Source: Hymenobacter monticola
GTDB taxonomy: Bacteria; Bacteroidota; Bacteroidia; Cytophagales; Hymenobacteraceae
NCBI RefSeq assembly: GCF_022811645.1
Contig: NZ_CP094534.1
Coordinates: 1,240,001 to 1,304,000, forward strand
DNA length: 64,000 nucleotides
Direction of reading: 5' to 3'
The translations under genes and the position numbers were made by a program. The notes under the pieces are model-generated. The model worked only from the letters and a program-made list of their open reading frames with translations, ran no database searches and was not told where the DNA came from. Positions 57,442 to 64,000 of this stretch are shown here, piece by piece; the stretch's first letter is position 1, and each line of letters begins with the position of its first letter.

Positions 57442-57510
57442 AGTACCCCGAAGCTCCGCTTCGGCTCGCGTCTGCATCGTTCAACGCGCCGAAGCAGAGC
57501 TTCGGGGTAC
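57442..57510. repeat. Palindromic repeat of the GTACCCCGAAGC family, copy 2
   Basis: The left arm starts GTACCCCGAAGCTC; the right arm ends GAGCTTCGGGGTAC. Flanking GCTAAAG and CTTTAGC extend the pairing. Related to the copy at 26637-26713. Confidence 0.85.
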
Positions 57511-57520
57511 ACGTGCTGCT

Positions 57521-57952
57521 TTAGCCTAACAATAGCCAGCCCAACAGCCCCGCCCGCACCGTCCAGGCCAAAGTTCTTATCCAGTTGGTGCGCGTGAGGC
57601 CATCGATGGCGATGTATTCGAAGCCCTTTTCGAGGCGGTTGTGGAAGGGCACGGAAATGAAAAACGTGGCCGCCCACACCAGCCCCACCAGCCCCAGGCT
57701 CCACCAGCCCGCGCCGCCGGGCAGAGCGGCGCGCCCGGCCCAGGCCAGCCACAGGGCCAGCCCCAATTCCACTACCATCGGAGCCATTACCACATAGCCC
57801 ATGCGACGCGTGTGGGCCGCGTGGAAGGCCACCCACGCCTCCTTCGGCACCAGCCCAAAGCTGGGGTAATGCACTACCTGCACCGTCCAGATGAGGCCAG
57901 TGAGGTAGGCCGCCGCGGCGAAATTGAGCAATAGCAATAGGTGGAGCGACAT
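57521..57952 (-). CDS. Four-helix hypothetical membrane protein
   Basis: A 143-residue protein from the ATG at 57952 (MSLHLLLLLNFAAAAYLTGL), with four hydrophobic helices at about 5-25, 52-72, 83-103 and 128-142. A conserved-looking loop HYPSFGLVPKEAWVAFHAAH and FHNRLEKGFE recall DUF1772-like proteins. The frame continues upstream as a long antisense reading of gapN; that extension is not real. Confidence 0.7.
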   Translation of the reverse strand: MSLHLLLLLNFAAAAYLTGLIWTVQVVHYPSFGLVPKEAWVAFHAAHTRRMGYVVMAPMVVELGLALWLAWAGRAALPGGAGWWSLGLVGLVWAATFFISVPFHNRLEKGFEYIAIDGLTRTNWIRTLAWTVRAGLLGWLLLG

Positions 57953-58111
57953 GAGCGGAAAAATTATTTCAAGCGAAACATAGCGGTTTACGGGGGCAAG
58001 CGCGGTACGCAAACGTTCCCGTAAAGAAACCCGCTGCAGTGGGCCGACAGGGCAACATTTCCGTACCCTTACGCTTGTGCGTAGGTTCGCACCGCACTTT
58101 TTGCCCTGATT

Positions 58112-59746
58112 ATGGCTGTAAGCACCGAAACCCTGACCCAACTGTTCCCGCCCGACGCGGCGGTCATTCCCGAAGCCTGGCGCCTGCCCGAGCCCCTGCA
58201 CCAGCGCGAATACCTGCTCGACGGCGAACTGCGCGAGTGGGCCGGCCCCACCCAGGAAGTCATCTCGCCCATGTTCGAGCGTCAGCCCGACGGCTCGCTC
58301 CAGCCCCGCGTCATCGGCTCCTACCCGCTGCTCGACGAGGCCGAAGCTCTCAAGGCCCTCGATGCCGCCGTGCGCGCCTACGACCACGGCCGCGGCGAGT
58401 GGCCCACCATGAGCGTGGCCGACCGCATTGCGGCCGTGGAGAAATTCACCCGCCTCATCGTGGCCCGCAAGACCGAAATCGTGAAGCTGCTGCTCTGGGA
58501 AATCGGCAAGTCGACCGGCGACTCCGAAAAGGAGTTCGACCGCACCGTCGACTACATCCGCAACACCATTGATGCTCTCAAGGACATGGACCGTGACTCG
58601 TCGCGCTTCACCATCACCGAAGGCATCATCGGCCAGATTCGGCGCTCGCCGCTGGGCGTGGTGCTCTGCATGGGCCCCTTCAACTACCCGCTGAACGAGA
58701 CGTTCTGCATGCTCATCCCGGCCCTCATCATGGGCAACACCGTCCTTTTCAAACCTCCGAAACACGGTGCCCTGCTCCACTACCCGCTGCTGCAGGCTTT
58801 CACCGAAGCCTTCCCCAAGGGCGTGGTGAACACCGTGTATGGCCGCGGCAACACCGTGGTGCCGGCCCTCATGGCTTCGGGCAAGATTGATGCGCTGGGC
58901 CTCATCGGCAGCAGCCGCGTGGCCGACTCGCTCAAGAAAATGCACCCCAAGAGCAACCGCCTGCGCGCCATTCTGGGCCTCGACGCCAAGAACGCCGCCA
59001 TCGTGATGCCCGACGCCGACCTCGACGTGGCCGTGAAGGAGGCCGTGCTCGGCGCGCTCAGTTTCAACGGCCAGCGCTGCACTGCCCTCAAGATGTTCCT
59101 GGTGCACGACAGCATTGCAGACACGTTTGTGGAGCGCCTCGCCACCGAAATTAACAAGCTGAAGCCCGGCATGCCTTGGGATGCGGGTGTGAACATCACG
59201 CCCCTTCCCGAGCCGCAAAAGCCGAGCTACCTGGCCGAAGTCATTGCCGATGCTCAAGCCAAAGGCGCCCGCGTGGTGAACGAAGGCGGCGGCACCGCCA
59301 GCGGCCCGCTGGTGTACCCCGCCCTGCTCTACCCCGTGCAAGAAGGCATGAAAGTGTGGCGCGAGGAACAGTTCGGCCCGGTGGTGCCGGTGGCCCGCTT
59401 CGCCCAGGTGGACGAGGCCATTCAGTACATCATCGACTCTGACCACGGCCAGCAGGTGAGCATCTTCGGCTCCGAATCGGAGGAAGTGGCCAGCCTCGTT
59501 GACCAGCTGGTGAACCAGGTGAGCCGCGTGAACATCAACGCCCAGTGCCAGCGCGGCCCCGACACCTTCCCCTTCACCGGGCGCAAGGACTCGGCCGAGG
59601 GTACCCTCTCGGTGTACGACGCGCTGCGCTCGTTCAGCATCCGCACCGTGGTAGCCACCAAGATGACGGATGCTAACAAGCACCTGCTGAACGAAATCGT
59701 GGACGGCCAGGAAAGCAGCTTTCTGAGCACCCGCTTCATTCTGTAG
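58112..59746 (+). CDS. gapN: Aldehyde dehydrogenase family, NADP-dependent glyceraldehyde-3-phosphate dehydrogenase type
   Basis: A 544-residue cytoplasmic enzyme. GapN oxidises glyceraldehyde 3-phosphate straight to 3-phosphoglycerate, making NADPH and bypassing the ATP-forming step. The catalytic Cys323 is in FNGQRCTALK; FNYPLNET and FKPPKH are cofactor-site segments, and EEQFGPVVPV is a family motif. One point is odd: the usual ELGGK block that carries the general-base Glu reads GLDAK here, so the base is shifted or replaced. The subfamily name is from overall resemblance. It is a single gene. Confidence 0.85.
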   Translation: MAVSTETLTQLFPPDAAVIPEAWRLPEPLHQREYLLDGELREWAGPTQEVISPMFERQPDGSLQPRVIGSYPLLDEAEALKALDAAVRAYDHGRGEWPTMSVADRIAAVEKFTRLIVARKTEIVKLLLWEIGKSTGDSEKEFDRTVDYIRNTIDALKDMDRDSSRFTITEGIIGQIRRSPLGVVLCMGPFNYPLNETFCMLIPALIMGNTVLFKPPKHGALLHYPLLQAFTEAFPKGVVNTVYGRGNTVVPALMASGKIDALGLIGSSRVADSLKKMHPKSNRLRAILGLDAKNAAIVMPDADLDVAVKEAVLGALSFNGQRCTALKMFLVHDSIADTFVERLATEINKLKPGMPWDAGVNITPLPEPQKPSYLAEVIADAQAKGARVVNEGGGTASGPLVYPALLYPVQEGMKVWREEQFGPVVPVARFAQVDEAIQYIIDSDHGQQVSIFGSESEEVASLVDQLVNQVSRVNINAQCQRGPDTFPFTGRKDSAEGTLSVYDALRSFSIRTVVATKMTDANKHLLNEIVDGQESSFLSTRFIL

Positions 59747-59767
59747 CGGGTTGGCGGATTGGTGGGT

Positions 59768-59947
59768 TGTCATTGCGAGGCATATCCGAAGCAATCCGTC
59801 CTGTCAAAGCCAGACCCACTCCTAAGTGACAAAGCCTTTTTTACCAGAAAGCCCCGGCGCCGCAGTGGTGCCGGGGCTTTCTCATTTCACGAGGTTAGTC
59901 GCTGAGAACAGGACGGATTGCCACGGGCTGCGCCCTCGCAATGACAG
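59768..59947. repeat. Composite palindromic repeat with internal terminator, copy 2
   Basis: It has the same parts as the copy at 10332-10515: GAAGCAATCCGTCCTGTC, TTTACCAGAAAGCCCCGGC, CCGGGGCTTT and CGCTGAGAACAGGACGG, in the same order. The outer pairs GTCATTGCGAGG/CTCGCAATGAC and a flanking GGTGGGTT/AACCCACC make the palindrome longer. It lies between the convergent gapN and histidine-kinase genes. Confidence 0.88.
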
Positions 59948-59978
59948 AAATCCACCAACCCACCAATACACTAGTCCA

Positions 59979-61934
59979 CTACTTCGCCACCGGCAGGCTC
60001 ACGGTCACGTTGGTGCCCGCGCCGGGCCGGCTCTGGATGACGAGGGTGCCGCCGTGGCGGTGCACGAAGGCCCGGCACAGCGCCAGGCCCAGGCCCAGGC
60101 CGGCGGCGCGCGGCTTGGGCGTGGGCGTAGGTTCGGGCAGGGCGGGGCCACTCATGAGCGCGGCCACGGTGGCGGCGCTCATGCCCGGCCCGGTGTCGGT
60201 GCAGCTGATGAGCACCATTTGAGGGTCGTCGGGGTCGGGGGCAGCTTCGAGGTGCACGTGGCCGCCGGTGGGCATGAACTTGAGGGCGTTGCCCACCAGG
60301 TTGCGCAGGATGGTGCGGGCCATGTTGCGGTCCACCATCAGGCGCAGGCCATCGGGGGCAGCCATGGTGATGTGCTGCCAGCTGGCAGCAGCCGTGGTTT
60401 GGTACAGCGCCTGGCACTCGGCAAAAAGCTCGGCCACCGGAATGGGCGTGGGCCGGCACTCCAGCTCACCGGTCTGGCTCACGGCCCAGTTCAGCACGTT
60501 GTCGAGCAGGTGGTTGAGGCTGTCGGCGGCCTGGCGCACCATGGCGGGCAGGCGGGCCAGGCCGGCCTGGTCGTTTTGGGCAATGTAAGAGTCGATGAGG
60601 CTGGTGACGCCGGCGAAGGCCGTGACCGGCCCGCGCAGGTCGTGGGCCACAATGGCGTAGAGCTTGTCTTTAAACGAAGCCACGCTGCGCAGCTCCACCG
60701 AAACTTTTTCCAAATCCCGGTTTTTGGCGGCCAGCTCGGAGCGGCTGCGGCGCAGGTTGCGGTAGAAATACGCGGCCACCAGCAGCGCCAGCGTGAGCAC
60801 CACCACGGCCCCAATCAGCACGCGGCTGTACTCCACCTGCACGTCGTGCTGAACCGTGAGCTGGCGCAGGCGCCGCGCCCGCTCCTGGGCTTCGGAACTG
60901 ACCTGCGCCGCGGCCAGCGTTTGGGCCGTTTGGCGGTTGTTGAGCGTGTCGTTCAGCTCCACGTAGCGCTGGTTCCACTCGTAGGCCTGCTTGTAGTTTT
61001 CGCGGTCGGCGGCCTCGGCCGAGAGGATGCTGTAGGCATCGAGCACGCGTTCCAAGTAGTTGCTTTGGCGGGCCAGCCGCAGGGCTTCGCGGGCGGCAGC
61101 ATCGGTGCGCTCGGGCTCGCCCATCTGGATGTGGTACATCGCCAGCATGACGAGTTGGTTGGCCTGGCTGCGCAGGGCGTGCTGCCGGCGGCTGATGGCC
61201 AGCGCCTGCGTCAGTAAGCGCTTCACGCGGCCCATGTTGCCCGCCCGCATCTGATAGGTGGCCAGGCTCGAAAGGTAGTTGGCTTCGGCGGTCGAGTCGG
61301 CTTCGCGGCGGGCCAGGCCCAGGGCCAGCGAGTCGTAGTGCAGCGCCTGCGGCAGCTGCTGCCGGAAAAAATACAAGCCGCCCACGTTGCCCAGCAGCCG
61401 CATGCGGGTGCCGGGCTTCACGCCCGGCTGGCTGGCCAGCCGCAGGGCCTTGCGGTAGTGCCGCCAGGCCGTGGTGGAGTCGCGCCGCTCGTGGTACACG
61501 CTGCCCTGCGCGGTGTAGGTCCGGGCCAGGCCGTCCACGTCTTTGAGGCGGCGCGCCAGGTCCTGCGCTTCGGTGAGCAGGCTCAGGGCCTCAGCGCCGT
61601 TCGAGAGGTTGGCGTAGCAGCTGGCCAGCACCAGCAGGCTGCGCAGCAGCGGCGGGCCCTGCTGGTCGGCGGGCAGCGTGCGCGCCAAGGCCACGGCGGC
61701 TTCGCCGTAGGGCAGGGCGCGGGCGGGCTGCTCGTTGTGCAGCGCGTAGCACAGCGCGTTGAGCAGGCGCAGGCGCGCGGTGTCCGGCAGGGTTGTGGCC
61801 AGTTTTTGCCGCAGGGCTTCGGTGCGCGCCGGCAGGGGCTGGTCGGCGGTCTGCGCATGGGCAGGCCGCGCCAGCAAGCCAAAGGCAAGCAGCCAAAACA
61901 GCAAAAATCCGAGCCGGGTCATGAATGACTGCAT
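59979..61934 (-). CDS. TPR-containing sensor histidine kinase
   Basis: A 651-residue kinase from the ATG at 61934; Met at 61922 is an alternative. The signal region is TRLGFLLFWLLAFGLLARPA. A periplasmic TPR sensor covers about 30-355, one transmembrane helix is near 378-398 (VLIGAVVVLTLALLVAAYFY), then a coiled coil and HisKA domain with His431 in VAHDLRGPV. The HATPase domain shows NLVGNALKF (N box), DTGPGM (G1) and GLGLGLALCRAF (G2). The design is common in Bacteroidota. No response regulator is next to it, so its partner is unknown. Confidence 0.92.
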   Translation of the reverse strand: MQSFMTRLGFLLFWLLAFGLLARPAHAQTADQPLPARTEALRQKLATTLPDTARLRLLNALCYALHNEQPARALPYGEAAVALARTLPADQQGPPLLRSLLVLASCYANLSNGAEALSLLTEAQDLARRLKDVDGLARTYTAQGSVYHERRDSTTAWRHYRKALRLASQPGVKPGTRMRLLGNVGGLYFFRQQLPQALHYDSLALGLARREADSTAEANYLSSLATYQMRAGNMGRVKRLLTQALAISRRQHALRSQANQLVMLAMYHIQMGEPERTDAAAREALRLARQSNYLERVLDAYSILSAEAADRENYKQAYEWNQRYVELNDTLNNRQTAQTLAAAQVSSEAQERARRLRQLTVQHDVQVEYSRVLIGAVVVLTLALLVAAYFYRNLRRSRSELAAKNRDLEKVSVELRSVASFKDKLYAIVAHDLRGPVTAFAGVTSLIDSYIAQNDQAGLARLPAMVRQAADSLNHLLDNVLNWAVSQTGELECRPTPIPVAELFAECQALYQTTAAASWQHITMAAPDGLRLMVDRNMARTILRNLVGNALKFMPTGGHVHLEAAPDPDDPQMVLISCTDTGPGMSAATVAALMSGPALPEPTPTPKPRAAGLGLGLALCRAFVHRHGGTLVIQSRPGAGTNVTVSLPVAK

Positions 61935-61945
61935 AAGTGCGTAGT

Positions 61946-61953
61946 CAAAGATA
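61946..61953 (-). promoter_or_regulatory. -7 box of the histidine-kinase promoter (TATCTTTG)
   Basis: An exact TAnnTTTG match on the minus strand 11 bases before the chosen start. Confidence 0.5.
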
Positions 61954-62186
61954 CACACAACCCGGCCAACTTTCACGCTTTAATGCTATTTCAAGGTATT
62001 ACAGCTTGCCAATCTTTGAGCTAGCGCGATTCGTGAAATACGGCTGAAACAACCCCAGCAGCGCATTTATATTGCTTATTGCTGGCGAACTTCTGCTGCA
62101 AAATTTATTTTCATGCAGGTTGATGCAATTTTTCGCGCCAGACTGCGTCTATGCGGGCAGCCAACTTGCACGGCAGATTAGTCCTA

Positions 62187-63056
62187 TTAAGCTGCCCCTT
62201 GCCCGGCCTGCTCGCGGGCCAGCTTGGCGTTGAGGCGGGCGGCGTCGCCGCGGCGCACCACGCGGGCAATGTGAATACTGAGCTCGTAAAGCAGCAGGAT
62301 GGGGATGGTAACGATGATTTGGGCCGAGATGTCGGGCGGGGTGATGATGGCCGCGATGATGAGGATGACCACAATGGCGTGCTTGCGGTACATCTGCATG
62401 AGCTCGGGCGACACGATGCCGGCCTTGGCCAGGAAAAACACTATCATGGGCAGCTCGAACACGAACGCGCACGAGAGGCTCATGGTGCTTAGCGTGCTGA
62501 TGTAGCTCTGCATGTCCATCTGGTTTTCGATGCTGGCGTCTACTGTGTAGTTGGCCAGGAACTGGATGCTGAGCGGCGCGGCGATGTAGTAGCCAAACAG
62601 CAGACCCAGAATAAACAGCACCGACACAAAGAACACTGCCCCCTGCGAATTGGCCCGCTCGTGCGGGTACAGGCCGGGCTTCACGAAGCGCCAAAGCTCC
62701 CAAAACAGGTACGGGAACGTGAGGCAGATGCCCGCCATGAAGGAAGTGCTGATGTGCATGGTGAGCTGGCCGCTCATTTGCCGGTTCTGAATCACGAAGC
62801 CGATTTTATCAATGCACAAGTCCGGGGCGTGCACCCAGGCCCCGAACTTGCAGAACATCTGGTAGGTCCAGAAATCGGGCCGCGAAGGACCCAAAATCAC
62901 GTCGTGAAACAGGAAATCCTTGGCAAAAAATGCGGCAGTCGTGAACACCACCACCGCAATGGCCGCCCGGATGATGTGCCAGCGCAACGCCTCCAGGTGG
63001 TCAATGAAGGACATTTCGTGCGGTTCGCCCGAGAGGTTAGGTTGTTGAGGTTGCAC
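62187..63056 (-). CDS. tatC: Twin-arginine translocase subunit TatC
   Basis: A 289-residue inner-membrane protein with six helices. It recognises the twin-arginine signal and recruits TatA. Hallmarks: EMSFIDHLEALRWHIIRA at the amino end, FMAGICLTFPYLFWELWRFVKPGLYPHER with the conserved first-loop residues, and IIAAIITPPDISAQIIV. The stretch between TM1 and TM2 is longer than in E. coli and includes two cysteines (MFCKFGAW and DLCID). Its tatA partners lie at 8.0-8.9 kb. Confidence 0.96.
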   Translation of the reverse strand: MQPQQPNLSGEPHEMSFIDHLEALRWHIIRAAIAVVVFTTAAFFAKDFLFHDVILGPSRPDFWTYQMFCKFGAWVHAPDLCIDKIGFVIQNRQMSGQLTMHISTSFMAGICLTFPYLFWELWRFVKPGLYPHERANSQGAVFFVSVLFILGLLFGYYIAAPLSIQFLANYTVDASIENQMDMQSYISTLSTMSLSCAFVFELPMIVFFLAKAGIVSPELMQMYRKHAIVVILIIAAIITPPDISAQIIVTIPILLLYELSIHIARVVRRGDAARLNAKLAREQAGQGAA

Positions 63057-63089
63057 GGAGGGAAATCAGGGGATTTAAGGAACAGAGGT

Positions 63090-63212
63090 AAAATCGTTTG
63101 TCATCCTGAGCGCAGCGAAGGACCTTATCACGCCTGTAGCAAGCAGGTAATTACTGCTAGTCGTTCAGCTGTGATAAGGTCCTTCGCTGCGCTCAGGATG
63201 ACAAACGATTTT
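63090..63212. repeat. Palindromic repeat of the TCATCCTGAGCGCAGCGAAG family, copy D
   Basis: Perfect 42-base arms at 63090-63131 and 63171-63212, the longest copy, with AAAATCGTTTG and CAAACGATTTT as extra ends and a 39-base loop. It fills the glyA-tatC gap. Confidence 0.92.
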
Positions 63213-63229
63213 ATTACCTACGTAAAAAG

Positions 63230-64000
63230 CTACGCAAACAGCGGGTAGTCCTGCAGCCAGGCGTTCACGCGCTGGCGCACCTGGCCGATGCGGGTGTCGT
63301 TGTCGTGGTTCATCAGGGTTTCGTCAATCAGCTCCACGATGCGCTGCATGTCCGACTCGCCCAGGCCGCGGGTAGTTACGGCGGCCGAGCCAATGCGGAT
63401 GCCGCTGGTCACGAAAGGCGACTTGTCGTCGAAGGGCACCATGTTTTTGTTGATGGTGATGTCGGCGCGCACCAGGGTGTTTTCGGCCAGCTTGCCGCTG
63501 AGGCCCTTCGAGCGCAGGTCAATCAGCATGAGGTGGTTGTCGGTGCCGCCCGAGATGATGTCGTAGCCCAGGGCCACGAAGCCTTTGGCCAGTGCCTGCG
63601 CGTTGCGGGCCACCTGCTGGGTGTAGGTTTTGAAGTCGTCGGTCAGCGCCTCGCCGAAGGCCACGGCCTTGGCCGCAATGACGTGCTCCAGCGGGCCGCC
63701 CTGGGTGCCGGGGAACACGGCGCCGTCGAGCACGGCCGACATGGGCCGGATTTCGCCCTTTGGCGTTTTCAGGCCGAAGGGGTTTTCAAAGTCCTTGCCC
63801 AGCATGATGAGGCCGCCGCGCGGGCCGCGCAGGGTTTTGTGCGTGGTGGTGGTCACGATGTGGCAGTGGTCGAAGGGCGAGTTCAACAGGCCTTTGGCGA
63901 TGAGGGCCGAAGGGTGCGAAATGTCGGCCAGCAGCAGGGCGCCTACCTCGTCGGCGGCTTCGCGCAGGGCGGCGTAGTTCCAGTCGCGCGAGTAGGCCGA
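63230..64000 (-). CDS. glyA: Serine hydroxymethyltransferase, N-terminus outside the window
   Basis: The frame runs to the right edge without a start; 256 carboxy-terminal residues are visible, beginning [20 protein letters not shown]. The PLP-binding Lys is in [29 protein letters not shown] and [15 protein letters not shown] are further hallmarks. GlyA converts serine and tetrahydrofolate to glycine and 5,10-methylene-tetrahydrofolate. A Met start at 63886 would remove the active-site part and is not real. Confidence 0.96.
   Translation of the reverse strand, partial: SAYSRDWNYAALREAADEVGALLLADISHPSALIAKGLLNSPFDHCHIVTTTTHKTLRGPRGGLIMLGKDFENPFGLKTPKGEIRPMSAVLDGAVFPGTQGGPLEHVIAAKAVAFGEALTDDFKTYTQQVARNAQALAKGFVALGYDIISGGTDNHLMLIDLRSKGLSGKLAENTLVRADITINKNMVPFDDKSPFVTSGIRIGSAAVTTRGLGESDMQRIVELIDETLMNHDNDTRIGQVRQRVNAWLQDYPLFA

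Noticed and set aside
57521..59794. A 757-codon open frame on the minus strand
   Set aside because: Only its last 143 codons (57521-57952) look like a protein. The rest is antisense to gapN, where high GC third positions keep the frame open.
49621..63212. Repeated palindromes as a CRISPR array
   Set aside because: The copies are kilobases apart, without spacers of regular size and without cas genes.

Overview
The window comes from a high-GC member of the Bacteroidota, most likely Hymenobacter or a close relative in the Cytophagales. The phylum is supported by a type IX secretion sorting domain, many TAnnTTTG promoter boxes without Shine-Dalgarno sites, a flippase/dut/nucleotidyltransferase/TPR/DUF4292/EnvC block, DUF2911 and DUF6427-like proteins, and a curli locus of Bacteroidota type. 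The genus is an inference from GC content, carotenoid genes and overall style. Both ends cut genes: a lipoprotein at the left edge and glyA at the right edge. No tRNA, rRNA, CRISPR array, prophage or insertion sequence was seen.

Layout. 1-10 kb: a LysM lytic transglycosylase, two tandem beta-barrel-like paralogues, a PKD-like T9SS cargo protein, gatA, two tatA genes and a GAF-LytTR regulator. 10-19 kb, minus strand: a cell-envelope block (flippase, dut, sugar nucleotidyltransferase, TPR protein, DUF4292 lipoprotein, EnvC-like protein), then an enoyl-CoA hydratase. 19-26 kb: mscL, a small secreted protein and the rimP-nusA-infB operon on the minus strand. 26-36 kb: DUF2911 protein, selD, membrane proteins, rbfA, a methyltransferase, a LolE-like permease and a SNF2 helicase.

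35.9-45 kb is the accessory highlight: csgE-csgF-csgG, three tandem curlins, a csgB-like gene, a csgH-like chaperone, and a lipoprotein with carboxypeptidase-regulatory, FN3-like and beta-propeller regions. This is a complete functional-amyloid secretion and assembly set. CsgG has an extra C-terminal barrel-like domain and an altered constriction loop. The three curlins share almost identical 5' DNA but have diverged repeat cores. 45-64 kb: an OmpA-like propeller protein, SRPBCC and GNAT proteins, rlmI-like methyltransferase, SPFH protein, carotenoid genes crtD and cruF, a TetR-like protein, an M28 peptidase, a HExxH protein, gapN, a TPR histidine kinase, tatC and glyA.

Non-coding structure is rich. 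There are several families of long intergenic palindromes: one with covarying arms, one composite element carrying an internal terminator, and a set of locus-specific low-complexity palindromes. A strong intrinsic terminator lies in the leader of rimP-nusA-infB and is a candidate attenuator. An interleaved pair of inverted repeats sits between nusA and infB.
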